Source: an uncultured Eubacterium sp. (GTDB lineage: Bacteria; Bacillota; Clostridia; Lachnospirales; Lachnospiraceae). Taken from it: a DNA stretch of 7,888 nt. Position 1 is the first letter of the stretch, and the number at the start of each line of letters is the position of its first letter. A program made the position numbers and the translations under genes. The notes below the pieces were generated by a model, which was given only the letters and a program-made list of their open reading frames with translations, was not told the origin of the DNA and searched no databases. The stretch lies in assembly GCA_934358495.1 (NCBI GenBank), contig CAKRKO010000097.1:1-7888 (forward strand). Direction: 5' to 3'. Below, one piece after another: positions 1-5,755 of this stretch.

Positions 1-1
1 G

Positions 2-454
2 ACAGAGGACGGACCGAAGGTTCTGGAGTACAATGCCAGATTTGGTGATCCGGAGGCACAGGTTGTCCTTCCACGTATGAAAAATGATGTAATTGACGTG
101 ATGGAAGCCTGCATCGATGGTACATTGGATCAGATTGATCTGCAGTTTGAAGATAACGCTGCAGTCTGCGTTGTTCTGGCCAGTGACGGTTATCCGGTTT
201 CTTATGAAAAAGGATTCGAAATCAAAGGTCTGGAGGAGTTTGAAAACAAAGATGGTTATTACTGTTTCCATGCAGGTAGCAAGTTAAATGAGGAAGGCAA
301 GATCGTGACAAACGGCGGCCGTGTCCTTGGTGTGACTGCGAAAGGTGCTACATTAAAAGAAGCACGTGCAAACGCTTACGCAGCAACAGAATGGATTGAT
401 TTTGCAAATAAATATATGCGTCATGATATCGGTAAAGCCATCGATGAGGCATAA
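2..454 (+). CDS. purD: Phosphoribosylamine-glycine ligase (GAR synthetase), C-terminal part
   Basis: This is the last 150 residues of PurD, cut by the window edge; the reading frame is open from base 2. PurD is a cytosolic ATP-grasp ligase that joins 5-phosphoribosylamine and glycine to make GAR in de novo purine synthesis. The family hallmark FGDPEAQVVLPR lies at the start of the visible part (bases 35-76), in the ATP/metal-binding end of the ATP-grasp fold. It is followed by the C-terminal GARS domain, recognisable from NGGRVLGVTAKG and the final helix with RHDIG. The full protein is usually about 420-430 aa, so roughly the first two thirds lies upstream. An internal ATG at base 77 is not the start, because conserved PurD sequence continues upstream of it in the same frame. 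The gene ends with TAA, and the HAD gene starts three bases later, so the two are almost certainly one transcript. Purine control would come from upstream of the window. Confidence 0.96.
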   Translation, partial: TEDGPKVLEYNARFGDPEAQVVLPRMKNDVIDVMEACIDGTLDQIDLQFEDNAAVCVVLASDGYPVSYEKGFEIKGLEEFENKDGYYCFHAGSKLNEEGKIVTNGGRVLGVTAKGATLKEARANAYAATEWIDFANKYMRHDIGKAIDEA

Positions 455-457
455 TTT

Positions 458-1075
458 ATGAAAAAAGCAGTTATTTTTGATATGGACGGTACATTGTGGG
501 ATTCTGTAGATGAAATTGTGGAATCCTGGAACAAGACCTGTCCGGAAATGCACATCCGCAGAGAACAGCTCATCGGGCTCATGGGAAAAACCATGGACTG
601 CTTCGCAAAGGAGCTGCTTCCTCAGTATGAGATGGATCAGGCGATGGAAATCATTCATGCCTGTGAGAGAGATGAAAATGAATATCTGAGTCATGTAGGA
701 GCAAAGCTGTATGGTGATATCCGTAAAGTATTTGAAACCCTGCGTGACATGGGATATGAGATTGGTATTGTCAGCAACTGTCAGTCAGGGTACATTGAAG
801 TATTCCTGGAGTATTACCAGCTTGGTGATCTGGTGGCAGACATCGAGTGTTATGGCAACACACAGCAGCAGAAGGATGTGAATCTGAAAGCACTGATCGA
901 GCGTAACCATTATGAAAAATATTATTACCTTGGAGATACCCAGGGGGATTATAATGCATGTCAGAAAGCGGGAGTTCCATTTCTGTTTGCAGCTTATGGT
1001 TTCGGAAACGTAGATGCTAAAGTACCGCAGATAGAGAGCCTGGAGCAGTTACCGGAAGTAATGAAAAAATTATAA
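458..1075 (+). CDS. HAD-superfamily phosphatase (phosphoglycolate phosphatase / beta-phosphoglucomutase-like)
   Basis: A 205-aa cytosolic HAD hydrolase with all four motifs visible. Motif I is FDMDGT, with D8 the expected nucleophile and D10 the acid/base. Motif II is VSN, with S106 and N107. The motif III lysine is probably K139. Motif IV is LGDTQGD, with D160 and D164 as Mg2+ ligands. Residues 15-80 form a helical C1-type cap, which places it with the Gph/PGMB-like subfamily I enzymes acting on small phosphorylated metabolites. The substrate cannot be read from sequence; phosphoglycolate, sugar phosphates or nucleotides are all possible. A GAGG ribosome binding site (446-449) lies inside the end of purD, 8 bases before the ATG, and the gap from the purD stop is 3 bases, so the genes are co-transcribed and probably coupled. 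A hairpin terminator follows the stop. The family call is firm and the substrate is unknown. Confidence 0.9.
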   Translation: MKKAVIFDMDGTLWDSVDEIVESWNKTCPEMHIRREQLIGLMGKTMDCFAKELLPQYEMDQAMEIIHACERDENEYLSHVGAKLYGDIRKVFETLRDMGYEIGIVSNCQSGYIEVFLEYYQLGDLVADIECYGNTQQQKDVNLKALIERNHYEKYYYLGDTQGDYNACQKAGVPFLFAAYGFGNVDAKVPQIESLEQLPEVMKKL

Positions 1076-1088
1076 TTGAAAAAATATG

Positions 1089-1129
1089 AAAAGCACTGAA
1101 AACCAATGAAAGGCATTCAGTGCTTTTTT
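1089..1129 (+). terminator. Rho-independent terminator of purD-HAD unit, probably bidirectional
   Basis: AAGCACTGAA (1091-1100) pairs perfectly with TTCAGTGCTT (1116-1125) around a 15-base loop, and T residues continue to 1129. The stem can be lengthened by two A-T pairs. It starts 13 bases after the HAD stop. Read on the minus strand, the same stem is followed by an interrupted T-rich tract, TTCATATTTTTTC. The convergent HD-domain gene, ending at 1145, therefore runs through its stop straight into it, so the hairpin probably terminates both operons. Confidence 0.85.
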
Positions 1130-1144
1130 CTTAAATGAAAAAAA

Positions 1145-1651
1145 TTATAAACCAAACATCACATGCGCTATTTCTGTACCAGCTTTGGTTTTGAAAATCC
1201 GGTCAATAGCAGTCTGAATTGCTGGTCTGTCTGCATGATCCTCATAAAGATTGACGAGAAAATCTGCCTCTACCAGAATCTGGTAATCTAACCCATCGAT
1301 ATTATTGTAAGTATGATGATGTCCAATGAGGTAGCAGACACGGTCGATCACCGCATCAGGATAAGAACCACATTCTGTCAGCATCTGGCGGGCAGCAGCA
1401 GGCCCTTCTTTTTCCTGCAACGGTCCTGCAGAACTGTGATATTTTTCTTCAGCAATTTTGATGCCGATGTCGTGGAGAATCGCAGCGGTTTCCAGAATGT
1501 GCTGTAATTCATCAGATAAATGCTCTGCGTGTCCGATCATGGATGCATAAGTATATACTTTTGTATAATGCTGGATACGGGCAGGGTCGCCGGAATAGTA
1601 GGCAAGCATTTTCTGGATCAGTGTTTCATTCATTTCAATTGTCTTATTCAT
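1145..1651 (-). CDS. HD-domain metal-dependent phosphohydrolase
   Basis: A 168-aa soluble protein with a single HD domain covering most of its length. The metal-site residues expected of the family are visible: H28 (IQHYT), H60-D61 (ILHDIG), the H111-H113 run (GHHHTYN) and D130 (EADFLVN). HD proteins of this size hydrolyse phosphoesters, often of nucleotides, with one or two divalent metals; the substrate here is unknown. The ATG at 1651 is preferred: its RBS AAAGGA overlaps the permease stop codon, 11 bases upstream, and only 8 bases separate the two genes. A second ATG at codon 7 (1633) is possible but has a poorer site. It is the last gene of the GntR-ABC operon and ends just before the shared terminator. 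Its place in an export/stress operon is suggestive, but the gene may simply be a passenger. Confidence 0.85.
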   Translation of the reverse strand: MNKTIEMNETLIQKMLAYYSGDPARIQHYTKVYTYASMIGHAEHLSDELQHILETAAILHDIGIKIAEEKYHSSAGPLQEKEGPAAARQMLTECGSYPDAVIDRVCYLIGHHHTYNNIDGLDYQILVEADFLVNLYEDHADRPAIQTAIDRIFKTKAGTEIAHVMFGL

Positions 1652-1659
1652 TTACATAG

Positions 1660-3765
1660 TTATCCTTTCGCTTTCATGTCCATCACATTATAAAACTCAT
1701 TCGCAGCCATCAGATCCGAAGCACTTTCAATTATTCCCAGATCAATCATTGCCTGAATTGTGTTTGTACAGGACTTAGATAAGGAAAATGATACTTCTAT
1801 GGAAGAATAATAATTTTCCGGTTTATTAGTCTGAACGTCAGCATTTACTGTATTTGCTGAGGATTTTTCATAATCCCGGGAAGTACTTGGCGAATTTCCG
1901 GATGGCAGCATATCTGTCAGATATTTCACATCTCCGGGAATCTGTCCGTAGAAGTAAAAACTGTCATAGTAAATCGGGTTATCGTTGGTATCATGGATGC
2001 CAAGTCCCGCCGGATAGTTGCCGGCAAGGATATCTGCTTTGAGTGCCTCATACAGTGTTTCTGTCTGTTGCTGATTCAGGTTTATGTTTCTATCATGTCC
2101 GTATTCGTCCGCATGGTTTAAAGTGCCATTTATAAAGCTGATGTCTTCGTAATTGTAGCAGAGCAGATATCGAAGCAAGTCTTCATTTCCTGTTTCCAGT
2201 TTGGAAATCTGATAAGCCGGTGTGGTGTCATCTTTCAGTGTCGCATTTGTTACCGGAATTTCATAGCGTCGCATAATTTTATGGCCGTTTTTCAGATAAT
2301 AAGTAATCTGAATGGAAGATACATAATCCCCGTCACTGTAAACAACAGAGGAGGAAGTACTGGATTTTGTGGTGCCGGAGGATGTTGCAGTTGCATATTC
2401 AGCACTTCGTTCTTCAGGATCATTGTAGGCTGTATATTTTTGCTGATAGGAGTATGACAGATACTCCTGTTTGTGGTTCAAAATATTTTTGTGAATTTTT
2501 TCCAGCGCTTTGAAATCAGCCGGATCAGTGTATACATGCTCGTAATCCGCGTACATATAAATGGCTGCAATCTGATCCGTTTCCGGAATTTTGCGTTCCA
2601 TGTGGAACGCATCACTTTTGACCAGACCGGTTCCAAGCAGGAAGAGCGCAATGCAGACAGCCCATTCCATCCATCGCTTCCGTGAAAATACATGGAAGCG
2701 TTTTTTTAACAGCATTTCTGAAATAAAGAAACTTGCAAAGGTGCATGGGATCAGAAATACAAAAAGTGATACTGTCATATGTGCAGTATTGGCAAAAAGC
2801 AGACTGGAGAGCAGGAAGGAAAGTCCGAAACCTCCAACAAGTGCCAGCATCCAGCGGAAACAAGGATGCAGCCAGCCAAAGGCAACCACATCACCGGTGC
2901 ATTCTAACTGGCGTTTCTGATAAAATACATAGGCGAGAATTAAAAATGCCACAGCTACGAGAACGTAAAGTCCAATCAGCAGTCCACCGTGCATATTGAT
3001 TGTTTCCAGTGCGGTAAAATCTTCATTCATGGACCAGGTCAGGGATACATGATCCAGCAGATACAGAAACGGGGAAAGTACCGTATCTCTGGTTTCGGTC
3101 AATGCACTGCTTACCTGATCACCAAGGATTCCCATGCCGTAGCACATGGAGGAAATGATCAGTGTGGCGATGGATTTGATGCTGATATACAGAAAATTCC
3201 CTGCAAAATAATAAGTTGCAGCGGCAACTGCGTGTCCCGTGAGCATACAGCAGAATACCGCGAGGGTATAAAACAGAAAACTCATGCCTGTTATGTAAAG
3301 CAGCCAGTACAACAGATATTCCACGGACGTAATATTATTTAAAATACATACAAGCAGATTCAGCAAAAATGTGATCAGCTGCGGGATCAGCAGGAACAAA
3401 AAGCCGCTGATATAATTTGTTGCAAACAATTCACTCCGTTTTACTGGAAGTGCATGGATCATATGACAGCTTCTGGTGGAAAAAAGGTAGGAAAAAACCG
3501 TAACGGCAGCCACCAGTGCTGCAAAAAAGATGACATATGGTTCCAGATTTCCACTGATGCATTCCAACATGGTTGTCAGGCGATTTGTGGCTGAAGGGGC
3601 AGAATAGTCCAATTGTTGAAATTTCATGTAATTGCGGGTGTTCAGGAACATCCGTATGGTCATGTTAAAAAACAGATACGCAAGGTAAACCGCCCAGACC
3701 GGCCAGAACCGGGTCATATTTTTACGGAATATCGTTTTATTAAAACAGGATGTCTTTGATTTCAT
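1660..3765 (-). CDS. ABC-2-type transporter permease with large C-terminal extracytoplasmic domain
   Basis: A 701-aa integral membrane protein, the permease partner of the ATPase encoded just upstream. The first about 385 residues hold some nine hydrophobic segments (roughly 19-41, 76-96, 119-143, 150-173, 180-207, 260-281, 304-324, 329-351, 368-383), as in ABC-2 exporters. The remaining about 318 residues form a soluble, mostly polar domain with a Ser/Thr-rich linker near 458-475. By topology this domain is probably outside the membrane. It resembles the C-terminal domain that I recall as DUF6449 in clostridial permeases, but that needs a profile search. The open frame extends to an ATG at 3825, but the start at 3765 is chosen because it has a textbook GGGAGG site (3774-3779) 8 bases upstream and begins MKSKTSCF, whereas 3825 has none evident. 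The start lies inside the ATPase gene, a 26-bp overlap that suggests coupling. The cargo is unknown; peptide, antibiotic or cell-wall-related export is typical of such loci. Confidence 0.85.
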   Translation of the reverse strand: MKSKTSCFNKTIFRKNMTRFWPVWAVYLAYLFFNMTIRMFLNTRNYMKFQQLDYSAPSATNRLTTMLECISGNLEPYVIFFAALVAAVTVFSYLFSTRSCHMIHALPVKRSELFATNYISGFLFLLIPQLITFLLNLLVCILNNITSVEYLLYWLLYITGMSFLFYTLAVFCCMLTGHAVAAATYYFAGNFLYISIKSIATLIISSMCYGMGILGDQVSSALTETRDTVLSPFLYLLDHVSLTWSMNEDFTALETINMHGGLLIGLYVLVAVAFLILAYVFYQKRQLECTGDVVAFGWLHPCFRWMLALVGGFGLSFLLSSLLFANTAHMTVSLFVFLIPCTFASFFISEMLLKKRFHVFSRKRWMEWAVCIALFLLGTGLVKSDAFHMERKIPETDQIAAIYMYADYEHVYTDPADFKALEKIHKNILNHKQEYLSYSYQQKYTAYNDPEERSAEYATATSSGTTKSSTSSSVVYSDGDYVSSIQITYYLKNGHKIMRRYEIPVTNATLKDDTTPAYQISKLETGNEDLLRYLLCYNYEDISFINGTLNHADEYGHDRNINLNQQQTETLYEALKADILAGNYPAGLGIHDTNDNPIYYDSFYFYGQIPGDVKYLTDMLPSGNSPSTSRDYEKSSANTVNADVQTNKPENYYSSIEVSFSLSKSCTNTIQAMIDLGIIESASDLMAANEFYNVMDMKAKG

Positions 3766-4639
3766 AATTCTTTCCTCCCATTTCATAAATAAAAATTTCT
3801 TCCAATGTAAGAGGAAGGATATCAATCAGCATCGGATGTGTCTGCTCCAGTATCATTTTGGCCTGCTCCGGATTGCCTTTTACGATCAATGTGTATACAC
3901 GACCGGTGTTGGACATGTGTAAAATCTCAAAATCTTTCGGCAGCGTTGGCATGCCTTCCTGAAATGCCACCTGAATTTTGGACACATTTCCCTGCAGATC
4001 GGAGAGAGCGCGCTCCACAATAATCTTGCCCTGATGCATGATGCCTACATGGTCGCAGACATCTTCCAGCTCACGCAGATTGTGGGAAGAAATCAGGATT
4101 GTAGTGCGGCTTTCGCTTGCCTTAGACAGTATGATACTCCAGATCTGGCGGCGCATCACCGGATCAAGACCATCCATAGGCTCATCCAGGATCATCAGCT
4201 CCGGCATGGCGCAGATAGAGAGCCAGAAGGCCACCTGCTTTTGCATACCTTTGGAAAGCCGGCGGATGGCACGTTTGGTATCAATATTCGGGAAAAATTC
4301 CTGCAAGCGCTCAAAAAGTCCGGAATCAAATTTTTTGTAAATGCCCTGATAAAACTGCTTCATTTCCAGTGTATTTGCCTGGAAAAAATAGAACATGTCA
4401 TCCGGGATATATGTGAATTTGATTTTGGCCTCCGGATTGTCATATACTGGCAGACCGTCAATGAGGATGGAGCCGCTGTCTGGGCGGTAAATTCCGGTGA
4501 GATGACGGATCAGAGTGGATTTCCCGGCACCATTTGGACCAACGAGACCGTAAATGGTTCCTTTCGGGACGTGCAGACTCATGTCATCCAACGCTTTAAA
4601 TCCATGGAATGTTTTGGTAATATGTTCTGCCTGGATCAT
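3740..4639 (-). CDS. ABC transporter ATP-binding protein (YtrB-like)
   Basis: A 299-aa cytoplasmic ATPase that powers the permease encoded downstream. Walker A is GPNGAGKST (34-42). The signature is the variant LSKGMQKQ (128-135). Walker B is LMILDEP (148-154), followed by the D-loop GLDP (157-160) and the H-loop histidine H186 (SSHNL). The Q-loop position reads YIPDD with no glutamine, as in many YtrB/BcrA-like exporters. Residues 215-299 form a C-terminal extension beyond the nucleotide-binding domain. The start ATG shares an ATGA overlap with the GntR stop, and a strong AAGGAGG site (4648-4654) lies 8 bases upstream, so translation is coupled to the regulator. All catalytic motifs are intact, so it should be active. 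The pairing of GntR regulator, ATPase and ABC-2 permease resembles the ytr locus of Bacillus, which is induced by cell-wall stress, but the substrate is not readable from sequence. Confidence 0.92.
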   Translation of the reverse strand: MIQAEHITKTFHGFKALDDMSLHVPKGTIYGLVGPNGAGKSTLIRHLTGIYRPDSGSILIDGLPVYDNPEAKIKFTYIPDDMFYFFQANTLEMKQFYQGIYKKFDSGLFERLQEFFPNIDTKRAIRRLSKGMQKQVAFWLSICAMPELMILDEPMDGLDPVMRRQIWSIILSKASESRTTILISSHNLRELEDVCDHVGIMHQGKIIVERALSDLQGNVSKIQVAFQEGMPTLPKDFEILHMSNTGRVYTLIVKGNPEQAKMILEQTHPMLIDILPLTLEEIFIYEMGGKNYEIKDILF

Positions 4640-5010
4640 GCTTGAATCCTCCTTCCTGATAAAGAAAGAATGCGGTTCGTGAGCTCGTTTACCGGTATGG
4701 ACAGATAGAGAAGCTCAGACACGATCTTATCAAATTGTGGCAGCAGTTCCTGCTGACGAAGCTGGTTGGTCTGGTCCACTTCTGCAACAAAGGTGCCTTT
4801 TCCGGACAACGTATAGATGTAACCTTCGCTTTCGAGTTCCCGGTAGGCACGCTGGATCGTATTTGGGTTGATCGCCAGCGAAGCTGCCAGTTCCCGGACG
4901 GAAGGCAGTTTTTCATCTTTTTTCAAAGCACCGCTGACAACAAGCTGCCGCACGTTATCTTTTATCTGCTGATAAAAGGGGCGCGTATCGCGGTAATTTA
5001 ACTGTATCAT
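4636..5010 (-). CDS. GntR-family transcriptional regulator, YtrA subfamily
   Basis: A 124-aa DNA-binding protein with an N-terminal winged helix-turn-helix of the GntR type (about residues 10-76). LPSVREL (35-41), the recognition-helix segment NPNTIQRAYRELE (48-60) and the wing GKGTFV (70-75) are conserved. The C-terminal part is only about 45 residues, too short for an FadR or HutC ligand domain. Such short C-termini characterise the YtrA subfamily, whose members are dimeric repressors of adjacent ABC transporter operons. A clear AAAAGGAGA site lies 6 bases before the ATG. The stop overlaps the ATPase start as ATGA. It heads the operon, so autoregulation is expected. Two dyads upstream (5113-5131 and 5070-5089) are candidate operators. 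The effector is unknown; the ytr systems it resembles respond to cell-envelope stress. Confidence 0.93.
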   Translation of the reverse strand: MIQLNYRDTRPFYQQIKDNVRQLVVSGALKKDEKLPSVRELAASLAINPNTIQRAYRELESEGYIYTLSGKGTFVAEVDQTNQLRQQELLPQFDKIVSELLYLSIPVNELTNRILSLSGRRIQA

Positions 5011-5069
5011 AGAAGTCTCCTTTTAAATAAAAATAGACGAACGGTGTCAGCTAAATAGCAGATGGAGTA

Positions 5070-5089
5070 TCTATATAAATTTATATAGA
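5070..5089. promoter_or_regulatory. Perfect 20-bp palindrome, candidate operator in GntR-operon leader
   Basis: TCTATATAAATTTATATAGA is identical to its own reverse complement, with no mismatches or spacer. It sits 60-79 bases upstream of the GntR start codon. If the promoter at 5136-5164 is right, it lies in the 5' leader, where a bound repressor would act as a roadblock. It could also form an RNA hairpin, but with no loop the DNA-operator reading is preferred. GntR binding is an inference. Confidence 0.5.
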
Positions 5090-5112
5090 AAACGTCGCAG
5101 ATGGCATTTGGC

Positions 5113-5131
5113 GTACTAACCGTGTTAATAC
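5113..5131. promoter_or_regulatory. Imperfect dyad near predicted transcription start, candidate GntR operator
   Basis: GTACTAAC (5113-5120) and GTTAATAC (5124-5131) form an inverted repeat around CGT, with 7 of 8 positions complementary and GTA...TAC ends. It lies just downstream of the predicted -10 (5136-5141), where a bound dimer would block initiation. Part of it is also a direct repeat, GTTAATA at 5124-5130 and 5133-5139. GT...AC ends fit the general GntR operator form. Assignment to this regulator is inference. Confidence 0.45.
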
Positions 5132-5135
5132 AGTT

Positions 5136-5164
5136 AATATAGCATGCATATGGGGGACATACAA
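5136..5164 (-). promoter_or_regulatory. Predicted sigma-A-type promoter of the GntR-ABC-HD operon
   Basis: Read on the minus strand, TTGTAT (5164-5159) and TATATT (5141-5136) are separated by exactly 17 bases. The -10 matches consensus at 5 of 6 positions and the -35 at the leading TTG only. Start would fall near 5129, giving a leader of about 120 bases that contains the palindrome at 5070-5089. The AT-rich DNA within that palindrome offers other -10-like hexamers, but I found no -35 for them. Confidence 0.45.
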
Positions 5165-5258
5165 GGAAGAAGCGCAAAAGAAAATCTTAATTCTTTCGAA
5201 AGAAAGACATTTGTCAGGAAAGAAAAAAATGATGTATTAGACAGATACAAAGGTAAGG
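5150..5258. other. Non-coding purine-rich spacer with a 14-bp palindrome
   Basis: This spacer lies between the terminator of the small cysteine-rich gene and the GntR promoter. On the plus strand it is rich in A and G. It contains a perfect palindrome TTCTTTCGAAAGAA (5191-5204) and, next to it, GACA-TT-TGTC (5206-5215). A plus-strand open frame crosses the region, but it lacks a ribosome binding site and continues antisense through the small gene, so no protein is called. The palindromes could be binding sites for an unidentified regulator; nothing more can be supported. Confidence 0.35.
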
Positions 5259-5260
5259 GA

Positions 5261-5290
5261 GAAAAAGAGCAGGTGATGCTTCACCTGCTC
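5261..5290 (-). terminator. Rho-independent terminator of the small cysteine-rich gene
   Basis: On the minus strand, GAGCAGGTGA (5290-5281) pairs perfectly with TCACCTGCTC (5276-5267) around the four-base loop AGCA, and is followed at once by TTTTTC (5266-5261). It starts 20 bases after the stop codon at 5310. It isolates this gene from the GntR operon downstream on the same strand. The other strand has no immediate T run, so termination is one-directional. Confidence 0.88.
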
Positions 5291-5309
5291 ATGCGACTTT
5301 TTATGATAA

Positions 5310-5507
5310 TTAATCTTCTTTTTCCAGTTCTGCAACAATGTCATTTAACATCTGTAATACATTGTCCTCGCCTACATTTTCGAAGTGTTCGGAAATGGAT
5401 TCCAGTCTATCAAAAAAGCTTGGCTTTCTTTCGCCTGTCTGTGTGTCACAGGAAGAACCACAGCTGTGGCAATTGCCTGTACATCCGCCAATAGTATTTT
5501 CTGCCAT
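5310..5507 (-). CDS. Small acidic protein with CX3CX2CX3C metal-binding motif
   Basis: A 65-aa protein of unknown function. Near the N-terminus C9, C13, C16 and C20 form CTGNCHSCGSSC, spaced CX3CX2CX3C, with H14 and T10/S15 between. Such spacing suggests a zinc or iron-sulfur site. I recall a very similar cysteine leader in front of clostridial Mrp/NBP35-type Fe-S carrier ATPases, but here it stands alone with no P-loop. Residues 30-65 look like amphipathic, acidic helices (FFDRLESISEHF, then DNVLQMLNDIVAELEKED). There is no signal peptide or membrane segment, so it is probably cytosolic. Being real is supported by a strong AAGGAGG site (5516-5522) 8 bases before the ATG and a dedicated terminator after the stop. 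It is divergent from malQ and separated from the GntR operon, so it is probably monocistronic. A -10-like TATACT lies at 5554-5559 without a good -35. Function is unassigned. Confidence 0.85.
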   Translation of the reverse strand: MAENTIGGCTGNCHSCGSSCDTQTGERKPSFFDRLESISEHFENVGEDNVLQMLNDIVAELEKED

Positions 5508-5640
5508 ATGAATTACCTCCTTAAAATGTGAATCGAATGATTCTTATGAGTTTAGTATACTATAATATTCTCCTCGTTTCTATAAAAAAATGTGAATTCA
5601 TAGAAAATTAATAGAGTTTACCTGGCAGCCCTATTTTAGG

Positions 5641-5669
5641 TTGAGAAAAACCGCAAAAAAAGGTATAAT
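5641..5669 (+). promoter_or_regulatory. Sigma-A promoter for malQ
   Basis: TTGAGA (5641-5646) and TATAAT (5664-5669) are separated by 17 bases; the -10 is perfect and the -35 matches at 4 of 6 positions. Start is expected near 5676, giving a leader of about 80 bases before the malQ ATG at 5756. No obvious CcpA cre site overlaps it. Confidence 0.85.
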
Positions 5670-5682
5670 AAAACACATGATT

Positions 5683-5732
5683 CGGGAAAAATCCCGCTGC
5701 AAAAAGCCTTCTTACGGGAATATTTTTTGCAG
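5683..5732 (+). promoter_or_regulatory. malQ 5' leader with two adjacent hairpins and alternative pairings
   Basis: Hairpin 1 is CGGGA (5683-5687), loop AAAA, TCCCG (5692-5696). Hairpin 2 starts on the next base: CTGCAAAAA (5697-5705) pairs perfectly with TTTTTGCAG (5724-5732) across 18 bases. The loop of hairpin 2 contains a second CGGGA (5715-5719) that could compete for the same TCCCG. It also contains CCTTC (5707-5711), complementary to GAAGG (5740-5744) in the malQ ribosome binding site. The arms are visible; switching, attenuation or RBS masking is inference. I do not recognise it as a known riboswitch, and a double DNA operator is an alternative. Confidence 0.5.
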
Positions 5733-5755
5733 ATTTTGGGAAGGAGTTTTTTATT

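Noticed and set aside
353..694. Minus-strand frame antisense to purD and the HAD gene
   Set aside because: Lies across two well-supported plus-strand genes and shows low-complexity, unrecognisable protein.
3766..3825. Upstream ATG giving a 20-residue longer permease
   Set aside because: No RBS is visible for 3825, while the ATG at 3765 has a strong GGGAGG site; the extra residues would be encoded deep inside the ATPase gene.
4034..4645. 203-codon plus-strand frame antisense to the ABC ATPase
   Set aside because: No RBS and no recognisable domain; all ABC motifs are in the minus-strand gene, so this is a shadow.
5144..5494. Plus-strand 116-codon open frame between the GntR promoter and the small gene
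   Set aside because: No ribosome binding site, crosses a terminator hairpin and lies antisense to the cysteine-rich gene, which has a far better RBS and domain logic.
5577..5606. Inverted repeat TTTCTAT...ATAGAAA between the small gene and malQ
   Set aside because: Seven-base AT-rich arms 16 bases apart occur easily by chance in this AT-rich spacer; no link to a promoter was found.
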